The notes below the pieces were generated by a model. The model was not told the origin of the DNA and did no database searches. It was given only the letters and a program-made list of their open reading frames with translations. Of a stretch of DNA of 64,000 nt, positions 10,061-23,900 are shown one piece after another. Within the stretch, counting starts at the first letter, position 1. Each line of letters begins with the position of its first letter. Origin of the DNA: Cinclus cinclus (taxonomy: Eukaryota > Chordata > Aves > Passeriformes > Cinclidae); contig NC_085049.1 of assembly GCF_963662255.1 (NCBI RefSeq), positions 21,980,142 through 22,044,141 on the forward strand, given 5' to 3'. The translations under genes and the position numbers were made by a program.

Positions 10061-12847
10061 AGGACAAGACAAATTGTCTAGCCACAAGAATTTAAACAAT
10101 GCCTTTAATCTGAGTGAAGAAATGTACTGCACTGCTTGGCTGTGCTTGGCTGCCTTAAAGTCTACTATTGCAGCTAAAGGTGTATTTGTAGAAGGGAGAG
10201 CTGTAGCTTAATATAGCTGCACCATAAAGTTATTTATCCCTGCTGTGCTTGATTTACAATTCTCAATAACTTCCTTGTCATTTTTCTTTTCTGCTAAGAA
10301 ACCCCGAGGTGGTGCCTGCAGAGGTGGAAGCAGGGGGTAATTCAATGCTCCTCACCCCTGGTGTTGCCCTTGCCCTTCAGCCAGACAAGCTGGTCGATGA
10401 TTAATTTTAATTCTTCTTTAAATAACCTGAGTTTTAAGAAAAGGGGAATTTCACCACACCTTTTCATTCTGAAGTGCACTGAACAGCTCAAATTTTTCTT
10501 GACTGGAAATAAACATTTTCACCCAAAGGGCTGGTGACATCTTGGTGTTATTTTTTACACAGATCAAGTGCCTGACATGGGCCTCTCCCCTCTTGGTCTC
10601 CAGCTCTGTGCTTCCTCCCTTAGCCCGAGACATCCTGCTTTACAGGGCCCCCACATCACTGATGAGATCTTGTGTGCACATCTCTGTCAGGCCACACAAG
10701 TGGGCTCTGGAGGACATTCCATAAAACCATGTGAAAGGACAGGGATTCAGGTCACGTCTCATTTGCCATCATGGGTGGGGCAGTGCCAGATGCTGCTCTG
10801 GGACCCAACCCAGACCCATGTCCTGACAGACTGGTGGGAGCAAAGGGGATCAAAAAGTGTTTCCCATTAATTCCTGGAGTCTTCAGTTTCCTCGACACAC
10901 CAAAATGTGCATCTTGTGGTTCATAGCCTTGTGAAGAACTTGATACATGGCTTGCAAGGTCAGACAGTTTGGCTGTTCCTGGGTGCACACATTTTCTTAT
11001 CACACATTTGGGAGGGTCTGTGCACTCTCTTAGTGAAAACAGCTCTGCACACAGATATAAATCCATGATTTTAATGATATCCATGAAAGCAGGGAGACAG
11101 ATGGCCTCTATTACCCCGTGTAACCAAACACAGGATGCAGATGATCTGAAACAATTAGAATGGGAGTTTTCCTATCTGAGAGTTTTGAAGAGATTTCATT
11201 CATCATATGCTTAGTGGCATAGCTCCAGCTCCAAGGATGTATCTGAGGCAGAGATTTTAAAATATCCATAATAAAGCTTTTCTGCTCACTGTAACATGAT
11301 TGCAAAGTGTTAGTTTGCATGAGCCCTTAACACCAAAAGCAACTGATATGCATCACTCCAAATCCTTTGAGTTTCCCTTTCTCACGGGAGTCATGAGAGC
11401 GTTTCTCCACTTCCTTCATGCCAAAACCCACCCTGTTCCACTTTTTAGGAACAGTGCAGCAAACACTTGTCTGGGACACTTCTTTCCAATGACCAGCTCA
11501 CCTTGGCCCAGCAGTAATGGAGTGGGGGAAAGCTCCTGTTTCCAGGCCTAATTGTGTGGGAAGAATTGGCCTGTTCCAAGGAAGCTGGGAGAATGTTTGT
11601 TTGGCAGGTGTGTGTGCGCTGGCTTTACCCCATCACTGAGGCTGCTCAGCACTCTGGAATGCTCCTTGCCTGCATCAAGGAAATTACTGGGCAGGGAGAA
11701 GGTTTTTGTCCTATAAACACAGCTGATCACATGTAGCCACCACCTCTGAGCACCACCTTATAAGACAAAGGGATGAGCTGGGAAGAAATAATCTGAAAGA
11801 GGGACATAGAGAATCTGAATCCTTAAATCCATATTTAGTTCCTGAGCTGATTTTTTTGTCATAAGTGTTGCTTCTGAGTAACTCCTCCTGTTCAGTAGAA
11901 GTCACCATAAAAAGAAAATCAGTGTATGTGCATGCCATGTATCATAAATCATTTCATCACACACTGAAGCATGTCCAGCCCTGGGTGAAAACCAGGCAGA
12001 TGTTAAACATGCCATGGCACAGCAGCCCCCCAGAGCAGATTTCAGCAGGGCAGGAAGAATGCCACGAAACTGCAAAGAAAGATTGAGTTAGGCGAGATGT
12101 AATTACCAAACCTGGACTATGTCCAGCACACTGGGGCAAACCCTCCTGCCTCTGAAAATTTGATTTTAACAACTTTAATATTAAACACCTGATAGCCGTA
12201 TTTCTTGCCAAGTGAACAGATTGCTGAAAGTAAGAGGGGCAGAATTTCCTAAATAGAAGAAACCTTAGAAAATTAAGAAAGGAAAGACAAAAACCAAGAA
12301 GAGTTTCCTTTTATAAGATTTGTGACACCTCAGTGAGAAACCATGAAATATCCACTGCAGAAACACATTTTCTGGGTTGTAGGTCAGCTTAACTTATAGC
12401 ACCCCATGGCTCAGGCCAATATTTTGTGCGTGGAAGTGATGAACTGAAGAAAGTGGAACTGCACAGCAACATCAGCAGAGGGAGTCCAGGTCAGAGAAGT
12501 ACAGAAACAAAACAAGAAGAACCTGCCAAAAATAAGAAGAAAACTCAGCTTATTTTGCTATTGAAACATATTTGTGAACCAGCATTTATTGATGACATTG
12601 CAAATATCCACCTCTGACAACCAAATGGTTTGACACACCAGGTTGCTTATGTGGAATTCAACTGTGTCTACAGCCCTGCAACAAAACAAGCAAAGCAAAA
12701 TGAACACCTGAAAGAAAACCTCTTGTATAACACGAACTCTCAGGATATCGAGAGGAACTCTGCTGACCTTGGCTGCCCCTGAGATTTGCCACGTGAGCAG
12801 AGCAAATCAGTTCTCACAGCAATTTGCAAGTTTTGGACTAAGCAAGT
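10061..12847. other. Unique noncoding DNA, nothing recognised
   Basis: The longest frames (110 codons, minus strand at 10,752-11,084; 100 codons, plus strand at 10,568-10,870) show no domain and no splice context. There is no repeat family I recognise. Confidence 0.55.
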
Positions 12848-12912
12848 CCTGACCCTGCTTTAGCACGGTAGGATAAAGTAGGTGATTTTCTAGGTTCGCT
12901 TCCAGCCAGAAA
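12848..12912 (+). mobile_element. Possible degraded CR1 3' end
   Basis: GACCCTGCTTTAGCACGG, then GGTGATTTTCTAGG, then TTCGCTTCCAGCC follows the order of the CR1 3' region (GACCCTGCTTTAGCAGGG, TAGATGATCTCTAG, AGGTCCCTTCCAACC). It is heavily diverged and short, with no intact terminus. This is an old, 5'-truncated fragment at best. Confidence 0.4.
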
Positions 12913-15900
12913 TTTCTTAGCGATGCTAAGGCCCATTCCCAAAGCCTATAAGCCAGGTTCCAAAAGATAATGGTAAAATAATATAGTATCTACTCCTGCT
13001 AGTTGTTAGGTGCTGCAGGAAGGCAAAACTACCCTGCAGAAGGGTGCCCCAGAATAGTTTGCAGAGGAGTGGCTTTAAGTAGAAGAAGCTGTACTTGCAT
13101 CACCCTGAAGTAACTAGAAGCACATGGAGAATCTATTTTCCTGTTTTTTTCACCCAAGTGAAACAACCTTCTCCAGTTGCTGCTGAAAGGAATTTAATGA
13201 AATAATCTATATGTGAGATTATTTCCATGTTTGCACAGAACATAAAACAAGTGTTCGGGACTTGCTCTGTCCCATTTTCAGGCTCCGGTTGTGTTGCACA
13301 TGGGACACATTTATCTCAGACGGAAAAAATCTGCAGCACTGATCTCCCTGGTGTGTGTGCTGCTCACACGAGGGTGTTGGATACCCCCGTAAGAGCAGAG
13401 CCTGGGCTGCGGCTGCTGAGCACATGGCCCTGAGTCACACAGGAGCTTCCATTCCCAAAGAGGAGGGCTCAAGCAGGTGCAGCTGTACCTGTGTGTCAGA
13501 GTGCTGAGGATGCTGCGTGCCCTGGGCTCCTGCTGGGTCATCCTCGCACCAAACCTTACACCAGCGCTGCCACCCTGCCCTGAACACCCGGAGTCTGAAT
13601 GCATCCACTGTGACAAAGTGACACTTTGGGGTGGCAACAAAGCCCTGCAGCCAACCAAAGCCAGAGGTCAGCCCTCAACAGCTTTGTTTTGGGGTTGGGT
13701 TTGGCGTGTCTGAGGCAGCTGGTGCCCAGGGAATGCAGCAGACCCAGGCTCTGGGGAATTGCATTTTTAATCAGCTCTGCTGCCTCATTTCAAGAATGGC
13801 AATGGTTGCACTCACTATCAAAAAAAGTAGCATTATTGTTATTACAGATTTGCTACATACTGGCACTTTCCGAGGTGCACACTGTTAAACCAGAGAGTGC
13901 AATTCACAAGTTGAACAAAATAGCAAAATGTTCCATGTTTCACAGTTTCTCTAGCAGCGTGGGAACAAAACACAGATATACTTTATCCACCCTGCTGGTG
14001 ATGGAGTTCAGACACCTCATCAGGTTTGCTGTTGTTTTTATCTGAGACACAGAGAAAGCTGTAGCAGAAACCATTTTTCTTTCCCTTTTAAAACCCTTGT
14101 ATGTAGAAAGGAGGCAATGGCTTTACATAGCTATTTGTCCATTATGCAGCTGCATGTCCATTTTTTCTGAGCAGAGTAACGAAAAGGACCAGAGCAAAAC
14201 TTCAGCTTCAGTTCTCCTCTGGTATAAATCAAGACAGTTTCACCACAGAGCAGTGGAGCTGACAGTGCACACCAGGATAGGATTAGACCCTCTGATACAA
14301 GTGTAAGAGACTAATTGCAAACGCTGGGATGAAAACAGAATTTCCCTCTTCTTTTGTGTTACCCTATATCCTTACCTCCGATATTCTGTCTCTTCTGGAA
14401 CTATTAATGAATCTCTTTTTTTAAAATGCAAATATTACTTTAATTGGCAAGCAGAAGGACATAATCTTCTCTAACTAGCAGAAAACCCTTTCCTACCCTA
14501 GCCCTGAGCTCTCAGTCACCACCACAGCTGAGGTTGTCTATGAACATGGACAGGCCTGGTGTCCAGCCATGGTTTGCACCTTTCAGTCTCAGGACACTGA
14601 AATTCCCCTCTAAGCCCATTACCTGCACTGGGATCCAAAACCTGTGTTACTGATAACTTACACAATTGCTTTACTAATTCCTATGACATTTCAGTGTCAT
14701 GATTTCAAAACATTTAAGGAGAGAATTCCTTTTAATTGTAGGCTTAATCACTGAATTGGAATTAATATGAAAAACAAAAATACCTTCCTTGTTTTTTTGG
14801 GACAGAAGTGCATTGAGTCATTATTTCCCCTAACAAAGAGAAGCATTCCTTTTTCACTTAAAGACTTCATGATAACCTCTTGCCTGGCTGACTTTAGGGC
14901 TCTTATGCCCAGATTATGTCACCCCAGTCAGAAAGTAATTCTGCAATTAACCCTGCTACAACCCCAAAAGGTGCACAGTGTCATTGGTCTGCTTTAAAAT
15001 TGCAAACACATGGAGAAAGTGGTGCGATTTTTCTTAATTAGAGAAAATGACCATGCTTTTAAAAAAAATAGATTAGACTGTTCTAATTACAAACAGTGTT
15101 TAAAAATTAACCCGAATATACAAAAAGCCCAGCTCCACATCTTCATGCTACAATAATGTGAAAAGCTTGTAGCCCACAAAGTCTGTTCAGGAACAGACTG
15201 AAATCACTGTCTTGTGCCATTTGGGGGGAACCCAACTAACTCCTTTATTTATGTCTAAACATTCATAGCTTTCAATGGGAAAAAAAGAAGCACAGTAAAC
15301 CCTCGTGATGTTGCCCATAATGTATTGCTTCCACCACTTCTCGTGCACACACCTGACACACACACACGAACACACACAAGCATGTAGTTTTTACTGCTCA
15401 AGAGAAGCCTGAGTTTGTTTAGATCTGAGAAAAAAAGCAGCAGTCCATCACCTCATGTCACTCCAAAACCCTGACATTTACAGAGCTCTTTCCAAACCAG
15501 TTCATTAAACACTGCATGCATCTTAAGGCCATATGCAGCTGTATAATTTAGAGTGTATAGTTTATAGGTTTCTTTTTCTGGTTTACCCGCAGATTATTAT
15601 GTGCTGTAAAATTTCAATTATCCCGACCAGTCAGGGGAATAAAAAAGGGAAATAAAAAGTAGGTGATGGAAAAGTGTGTGTTAACAAATGCCATAGAAAA
15701 GAAGCCAATGCAACACTCAGACTTCAGTGTTATTAATGCCCTTTTCTCTTCTCACAGAAAGATTAGCAGTATGAATAAAAGACACAAAACAACAAGTAAA
15801 TCATCTCCCTCATTCTTACATGCAGCAGATATTTCAAACCACTGTGGACAAATCCAAGGGTGAAATTTGTCTTAGCTTTCCCTGTACAAACTCATAGACC

Positions 15901-16104
15901 TGGGAGGAACAGCACAGACCAAATTAAATAAATTTGGCCTAGCTAGTAAAAGGAAAGTCTTGAAGGAGACAAGAATATGCCTGCAAATTTTCCATGTAAC
16001 ATGTAAATTAAACAACTCAGTTCTTGAGTGTGGGGCAGATGTACATGGCTAAAATGGCTGCTGCTGTAAAGGGAAATTCTCCCAAATAATTTCACTTCTG
16101 TCGG
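12913..16104. other. Unique noncoding DNA; short CA-rich patch
   Basis: The longest frames are 139 codons (13,626-14,045, +) and 115 codons (13,311-13,658, -), without recognisable domains. A short (CA)n patch lies at about 15,352-15,378. The stretches 13,740-14,050 and 15,000-15,170 are AT-rich and non-repetitive and could be conserved noncoding DNA, which cannot be shown from one sequence. Confidence 0.5.
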
Positions 16105-16127
16105 TTTACATCATTTACATCATTTAC
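16105..16127. repeat. TTTACATCA short tandem repeat
   Basis: Two perfect 9-bp units and a partial third (TTTAC). Too short to be more than local slippage. Confidence 0.7.
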
Positions 16128-17345
16128 GTTGACACCCAATGCCCTTAAGAGCTTCAAACACAAAATGTTGTACCTTAAAAAAAAAAAAAAAGTCACAGAA
16201 AGGGTTGGAAACATCTTTTTTCCACTGTGCCAAACCTGTAAAGCTAGGATGGTGAAACAGTAAGTTGTCCCTGCTAAATCCAAGAGGGTTTGTAAACATG
16301 TGACAATATAAAAGGCCCCAACTGTATAGTGACTTGTCCAAGCACATTATTATGCATATACAGTTGCTTTCACTGTGTACCACTTCCTCATGAACAGTGG
16401 TTTTAAATGCATGTTCACCTGGCAGTCTTAGCCAATTCCTGTGGTGTCCAAACTTGTTAAGGCAAATAATTTCTCACCAAAGAGATTCCAGCTGATTAGG
16501 CCTGATCCCATTCCAGCGTGAGAATTTTCTGTTGTCACTGCTGCTGGCAGGATCACACCTCTGTGGGATGCCCCTAAGAGTCCACAGCCTGCACACCCAA
16601 TTTTTGAAGGCTGGGGAAGATTGGCAGATGTTTCCAACCTCTTCTTGCTTTCAAGAAGCTGACTTTTTTGCAGCAGCTTCTGTATTCATTCTGACTCGCC
16701 TCTTTTCTGAGTAGTAACATGGAAAATGCACAAACAGAATTAAGGTATGACACTGAAAACAGCTGCTTTTCAAGAAATTCCTCAAATCTTGTTTTCATGT
16801 CGAAGAAATAATTTTGACTTCTCTACAGCTCCTGAAGGAACAAAAATAATACCTTTAGCATGTCCCACATAAAGTTATGTAATACCCAGCAAAACAAAGG
16901 AAATGTGCTGGCCTTTGTCCAGTTGAGATCAAAAGCCTTAGGACCTTCTTATGCAAGATGAGCAATGCAACATTTCACTCCAGTGTTGAGATCCTCTGCT
17001 GCAATGCTTTCCTGGCAGAAATGGGGCTGGGGTTGTTTTCCTTCTTAAAAGTAATAAAAACTATGCTGTAAAACAACATCAGAAGAACTGTGTATATGTG
17101 GCACTTTATTTCTGCTTATTAGGTCAGACTGCAAATTCAAGGGCTTGCATTGTCACTGGGTTATAACTAATTCCTTGCTCACAGTCTATGAACTGTGGCT
17201 CATGGGGAGAACATCCTTTGCATTTTCACCCATATATGCAGCTGAATCTTTGTTTCAGGTACAAACTGAAGTCATCCTTAGCTACAGAAATGTGATTATA
17301 ACACATTATTTCTCCTATGAGATCCTTCTCTTCTTCCCAGTCTTG
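16128..17345. other. Unique noncoding DNA with an A-run
   Basis: Nothing is recognised apart from an A15 homopolymer at about 16,177-16,191. Frames are all under 90 codons. Confidence 0.55.
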
Positions 17346-17442
17346 CACAAAAAAAAAAACCAACCAAACAAAAACAAAAAAAAAAAAACAAAAAAAAAAA
17401 AAAAAACCAAAAAAAAAACCAAAAAAAAAAACCCAAAACCCA
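17346..17442. repeat. A/C-only low-complexity tract
   Basis: About 95 bp of A-runs broken only by C or CC. On the + strand it yields a Lys/Asn/Pro-rich nonsense frame. It could be an expanded poly-A tail of a lost retroposon; no element body is adjacent. Confidence 0.85.
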
Positions 17443-19600
17443 ACATACTTTTTTCAGGTCATAGGGTAGAACTAGTTGAAGTGGAAGCTAGGTGATTATT
17501 TATCTTTAGAGTTCATGGGGCTTACCTGGTGTAAATTGTTTATATTCATAGCAATGGATTTGTTTCAATTTCAGTTCAGGATGATATTTAAACCTGAGCT
17601 TTCTACACAGTCAAATTGGCAACAACTATTGGGTCCTCTCAGCATGAAGTCTTGCATTAATTTCAAAGCAGAATATTACTGGCAGCATGACTGGAATTCT
17701 GTAGGCTTTAACTGCCAAGTTTGTGCAGAGGGATTCCTACAGCCAGCTTCCTTAAGGATGTGTCTGCATGGCACAGTGGTACCTGAGCTAGCCCTAAGTC
17801 AAATTTCTGGAGCAGGATGGGATCCCAAGGAGAATGCACTGTTAGCTCTGTTAACCTGGTAGAAAAGCTAATCCTGCTATTACCATAACCCTCTGTAGTC
17901 TCTTGGTGGAGCAGTAAAGAAAAAGGTTTAAACTACCAAATGTGATCCTTACTATTTCTTTCTTCCAGTTAAAAGGCTTCTCTATAGTTAACCTTCATTT
18001 TCTTTTGGGGAAGGAAATTCATTAGGAATTATGCTTAGCAGATGAAATTCAGAAAAACTGAAAAAGTTTTCCCATTTCTACCTGTGAAGAATTTTAGCAA
18101 GAGCCCAACTGCTCAGGTGCCCACAGGATGAAACCTGATTCAAAACTGAACAGCCAGGAGTATGCGGGTTCCCCAGAGCCACGTTTAGATAGTGTTGCCT
18201 CCATCTAAGATGCCACACAGAGCCCATGGGAATTGGCTGGTTTGCCTAAGGAAGCCCAAAGAGCACTTGCACTGGCACAAATAAGTGAGAGAGCCTGTCA
18301 GAAGGAAAGCCTGGCTAGAGAGACCTGGGAGGGAAAGTTTTCTGTTTTTCAAATAAACCTGCCCAAACAGCTGCTTTCTTTTCCTCCCCACTTTCTCCCC
18401 AGCCATCTTGCATGGACTCTCCTCTTCACAAGACAGCATAATGAGAACACAGGATTTTTACCAATTTTCTCTTTGACTCTTAGCAGAGGAGGCAAAGATT
18501 TATGAATGTTTCCCAGGAGAGCCAAGGTCTAAATGTAACAGCCGGAGGCAAGTCACAAACATTGAAAGAGAAGAGCTGGCATGGAGCACCAACCTTGCCA
18601 GTAGTAGGGGGAAAAAAAAAGGAAAAGAAGGATAAAAAGCTTGCATTGGACCTGCTTTCTGAATTCGACACTCTCCCAGAAAACAGAGCAGAACCATTCT
18701 GGGTCCACATCAAAAAGGAGCTAATGGAGATGGAATATGTCTACATAAAAGGGCTGGGAAGTAGAAGGAAAAGCCTACTTTTGTACTGGTTGTCTCTCTG
18801 CATGACTGTGGAGTCAAAAGCAGTAGTAAAACCTCTGTTTCTTCCATTCTGGAGGCTCCAATGTCCACAAAACCCCATGGCTGGGTTCTAATATATTGAT
18901 ATTTATGTATTGCTGCCTTTGGAAACCTAAATTAAAAGCACATTTTTGGATTTCAGTGTAATGCATTACAATGTTCTTATTGACCAGAGCAGAACACAGA
19001 TAACCGGGATCAAATTCCCCTAGTCCCAAAGTAACCTTTCCTTATGGGATGGCAGAAGGTGAGCAAAGGGGTAGAATCATGGGACCAGACCCTGTCTGAA
19101 CGTGTCACTTTCCCTGGCTCAGTGTTGTCTGAATTACTTCAGTCGTGCCCAGAGGGATGCGGTGATGCCAGAGGGACACATCTAATGCCCCTTCAGCTGG
19201 CAGTGAGCAGGATCTGTGTGTGTCACAGAAAGATTAAGAGGCCTCATCTCCAGGTCTCACCAGAAGAGAAGGCTGCAAATGATTTTTCTGGCCCATCTTG
19301 CACACCTACAGTCCTTGGGGACAAGAGGACTGGCTGCTAGACTAAAGTGCTTTCTCTTATGAAAACACATGTAAGAAAGTGTTAAACTGTGCAGTGTGGT
19401 ATTTTGGTTTCTACATCCCCTGATGAAATGTTTCTTGCCTGGGGAAAATAAAACGGAATAAAAATATCCCCTGGAAATATCTGCATAATTTACTCCCACA
19501 CACCTAGTGAGAGATTTACAATTGAACAGCAGTTCCCCTGAAACCATCACCACATTGTGTTCTGAATTACACTTTTGTACTCCTACCTGCAAATTATACT
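17443..19600. other. Unique noncoding DNA; lysine-rich open frame of no known family
   Basis: The + frame 18,502-18,891 (129 codons) has a Lys-rich patch created by a purine run near 18,606-18,637 and no recognisable domain. I regard it as a chance frame. The + frame 17,476-17,862 (128 codons) is likewise unsupported. Confidence 0.5.
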
Positions 19601-19663
19601 GTTAATTAGTTAATGGCTGTAAAGTGCTTTGGAAAAGAAAAGAGCACTCATTAAATACCATTG
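19601..19663 (+). mobile_element. Possible MIR-type SINE tail
   Basis: GTTAATTAGTTAATGGCTGT, AAAGTGCTTTGGAAA and AGCACTCATTAAATACCA follow the order of the MIR 3' part (GAGTTAATGCATGTAAAGCGCTTAG, then GTAAGTGCTCAATAAATG). The match is partial and the tRNA-related head is not visible upstream. It could instead belong to another ancient SINE or LINE with a similar tail. Confidence 0.35.
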
Positions 19664-22600
19664 TTCTGCTCTCCAGTGTGCAATGTTCCACTCTTTATTA
19701 ATCTCCAGCCTCTTCCCGAACCTCTTGCTAGCAATTAAGTTTCATATTCTCAAGTAGCAAATTAAGTCTGAGACCAAAATCACTATTCAGAATGATTTTC
19801 CTGAAACTTTAGCTTCAATTATATTCTAGAAAATTTCAAGCTGGTGCCTTACATGAAGTTCCCAAATGAAAATCCTTTGTCTGTGCCTTGAAAACCTCCC
19901 TTTGGATAAACCAAAACCCGCTTTCCTTTCCTTGTCTTTTCCTATAGACAAGAGAAATCTAATATATGGGATGAGATTTTCAAAGCAGTTCAGACCCCAC
20001 TGAGAAGAGCAAACAAGGGGCCAGATGCTCAGAAGAGCTCAACATGCAGAATACTGGGAACTAAAGCTTTTTTCATTGTGCTGAAACCCACTCCTGGCCG
20101 CACACCCTGGTGAGAGGCATTTGAAAACTTAGTCCATCCTGACACCCAGCCAAATTTAAGATCGATTTGCCCTTAAAATTCCTGGATGCCTTCACTGAGT
20201 ATAAAATCCAAGCTGAAGTTAACAGGAGACCTGGCTGCTTTCTCTAGTTTCTGCTTTAGATGGCTGAACTGTGTTCTTTGCTGTACTTGGGGAAAGATGC
20301 CCACAGCCAAACCTACACCAAGCAAAAAGCCAAAAAGGAAGTGAAAAATGTCCTTTGAGGTAGAGCAGCAAAAGACATACAGCACAGAAGTCCTACCTGG
20401 AGAAAACAGCCAGAACTACCACCTTAAACAAGGAAAAGGGCCTGAAAAAAAAAAAATCCATGACAACAAATCCTGATAGCCACCAATAGAGTTCAGCAGA
20501 CAGGTTTAATTTACAGCTGGGGTGTGTCTCTGTCCTGACTGCTTTTACCTCAGCTTGTTCTGCAGTGTCAGCAAAGTTGGAAGTTGAAGATGATCTGTGC
20601 AGTCACCTGATTCTTGCCTGGTATTTTCCTGTCCTTTTCGTTAGGCAATTCTTGCCTGAGAAATGGTCACAGTCAACAAAACACTTCCTTTCCTACAATG
20701 GCCAATCCCATGCAAACAACCAGTAGGTGGATTTCCCATTTCCCAGACGCTGCCACGGGGACAGAATAGATGAGGTTTTTACCTCCTCCTCTGGCAGCTA
20801 CAGTGGGGACATGGCAAGACAGACAAAATCCAAAATTATGCAGGTTTCAGAGATCAGAAGGGCATAAAGGTAGCAAACACATTCACATACTAATTCCTGC
20901 ACCAGGTCTTCAACTTCTGGAAGAGCTTAAAAATATATCTTAAAGGCCATTCAATTCTTTCTCTCTCTCTGTAAAATTCAGTCTCCCCTCACAAGCAGTG
21001 GATACACTAAAAAAATCTCAGAGAAATATTAGCAGACAGCCAGATTCTGGACTTGTTGTGCTACTAAATTCCAAAGGGTATAAGGAGTCTGTGAACAGAG
21101 TTGGGAGGTATCAGCTGGTGATTTGCCTGCACACCATGCAGTCAGGCAGAGTTCCTGCAGAGACTGAAGCTTCAGCTTTGGTCCTCAAATCCTCAAAAGT
21201 GCTCCAGCCACAGCAAACACAAATCCAGATGCGACTGGAATAATCACCACCCCATGTTATCTTTGCAAGATTGTATCTCATCCACCTGAGCCCTGGGCAT
21301 CTCCCCACAATCACACACCAAGTGCCTACTCTGAGAATATCTCCATGGTTTTTGTATCAAGAACTTGTCAGGGACAGCGCAATGTTGGCACTTGGGTGGT
21401 TCTGCACAGAAAACAGCCATGTAAAACTCAGATACTGAGGGATGGGCTCCCTCCTCCTAGATGGAAGCCAAGTGTCAGTTCTGCAGTTGATGACATTGAT
21501 TACACACCTAAGCAGGAGGTCCAAAGAGGTGGACTGGCTCTTGCATCATTTATAAACCTTATTCCCTTCCCTTAGTGGCTCTGAACCAGCATCCTGTGAA
21601 CACATGGCCCAGAGCCACAGGAAATTGAACCAGAGAGGGCCAGGTCTGGGCCACCCTTCTGGTACATGGGTTGATTTCCACATATTCCTTGTGGCTCTTT
21701 GGAGGTGGGTGGAGTTCCAGGATGGGAAAGAGAGTGTGAGACACCATCTGGGGATGACCAAGAGGTGTGATGGGGCCCTCCTGGGCTCCAGCCAGGTCCC
21801 ACTTGTGGTTCTGCATCCTTCTGTGTGGTTCCACCTGCCCATCCGGTGTGAGCTCTGCTGCCCATGGGAGCAAAGCTGGCAGGAGCCCACCAGCTGTTCC
21901 TCAACCCTGCAGGGCCTGGGAAAGGTGGAAAAGCACTTTTCCTAAGGAAAAGCCACAGAAAGCACGAGGACAAGGATAATCCTCTAGGTGGCATCCAGAA
22001 ACTCCAAACTTCACACGCAACTCTTGCCTGGGCTGCGCACAGCCTTGTCCTTCTCCATAGGGATGCTCAGGGGGCTGGCTGTCATTACAGCCTGTAATAA
22101 TCACACCTCCAGTGCTTCTTCACCCCGTGCCAAGCCCTCGGCAGCTTAAACTGAGCTCCTTCTGAGGCAATCAGCTCTTAGGAGATAGCAAGAGGTCTAG
22201 GGAAAGGTGTTTTACAGGAATCTCTGTGTTAGAAATTTTCCTCATTCGTAGGAGGAACTGATTGAAACCAGTGAATCAGGGTTGGGAAGAAAGGAGGTTT
22301 TTATCAAACAGTTATGGCCTTTCCTATTAGCACACTTTAATAACACTCAGGAATGAAGTAGAAAAGACCCTGTGTTGTTCTGTTAATGATTATGTCTATT
22401 CCAGCACAGCTTGTGAATCCAGGGCCTTGTCTTTAAGCCTGTCTAATTCCAGGTGTTTCAAAGAAAGATAAAATTCCTGCAGAGAGGATAATTACAGAAC
22501 AACTTTTCCCTATGGAAAGTTTCCTCCTATTGTGCTTAGTTATGTAATCGATCACAAAGGTTCTAACTCTTCTAAGCTTACATTATGTGTATATAATGCC

Positions 22601-23900
22601 TGTTGTCATTGCCCTTATTTACGGTCAGATCCAGGGTGAAACCGTGGCCCTGCAGAGTTAATGCACGTTCACTACAGAGAACCAAGATGTGGCTTCTCAC
22701 TTTTTTCAGGATTCTTTCCAGGTCTGGGCTCCAAAGCTGTTCTGTCACTATTCCTACCGCTTCATCTAAGTTGTGCGGGTACATTAAAATATCTGTAAAA
22801 TAAGACCAAAATATTTCTGAAATGCAAAGGCTTTACTGGTGGTGTCCTTTCTCAGCCCATGATTTCTGTATCACCTAAGGGCATGCTGTCAGGTGACCTT
22901 TGTGGGTTGAGATATAACCAGGTAAAAAATGAAAACAGGATAAAATCTACGACTATTACTACTTGTAATGAAAATGCAAGTGAGAGATAAATAAAACCCA
23001 GGGAAACAAGTAATTCCCAGTACAGCTGCTCCCCTGCTGATTAATGCCCAACCCCTCCCTGAGCAGAGGTGGCTCCTGGTCAACTCCCACCAGTTTTTAC
23101 ACTGACCATGTGGTTCTGTGGTGTTGAACATCCCTTTGGCCAGGTCAGGGCACTGTCCTGGCTGTGCTCCATCCCAGCTCCTTGTGTCCTGCTCATTGGC
23201 AGAGCATGAGACACTGAGAAGTTCTTGATTGCAGTGAGCGCTGCTCAGCACCAACTAAAACATCCTTGTGTTATCAACATTCTTCTCACCCTGAATCCAA
23301 GCCACACCACTGTACCAACTACTAGGGAGAAAATTAACCCTATCCCAGCTAAAACCAGGACAATATCTACCTCTTATTCCATGGCATTTATGTCATGGCA
23401 GTTCCCACACTTCCCAATACCTGATAATCCTTCCTGTCTTTTGCTGCAAATACATGTAAAACTGCACAGGTAACGTTCCCACGTTCCCTCAGTCATGGAC
23501 CTTACCATAACAATCCATTAAGTTCATTTAATCCTTAGTTCATAACTTGGGGTTCCATCTGTCATTACAGTCTTTCAGGACAGGAAACACGGTGCTGAGC
23601 AGCTTAACAGCATTCCCTCTGCAGAAGATGGAAAGAAAGGTGCTGAGAGTATTTTCATGGATTTTAGTGGCACCTTGGCTGAGATTATGGAAGGTCTGGA
23701 TGAGCTGAGGTGCTCCAGAGACACCAGAGCCCCTCTGGGTGTGTGTGTGACTAAGACAGGCTTGAGTGCCTGGAGATGCTGGTGATGGCCCTTGTGGTGT
23801 GAGCATGGGGAGAGTTCACATTCTACATCAGTGGAGGAATGAAGAAGGTGCTGCTGTGATGGACTGATTGTTGACAGTCATGGCCAGATTTGGACACAAA
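19664..23900. other. Unique noncoding DNA, nothing firmly recognised
   Basis: The longest frames are about 140 codons (minus, 21,572-21,994) and 121 codons (minus, 22,889-23,254), both without domains. The sequence at 19,970-20,080 vaguely resembles an ancient amniote repeat, too weakly to call. The rest appears single-copy. Confidence 0.5.

Noticed and set aside
10037..10075. Poly-T plus AG as a splice acceptor
   Set aside because: A pure homopolymer followed by AG is more simply a poly-T run; no exon-like sequence follows.
18502..18891. 129-codon lysine-rich plus frame
   Set aside because: Lys patch comes from a G/A run; no domain, no homologue I can recall, no splice context.
19970..20080. 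Resemblance to an ancient amniote repeat (GATTTTCAAAGC and GGGCCAGATGCTCAG-type phrases)
   Set aside because: Only scattered words match from memory and the order is uncertain.
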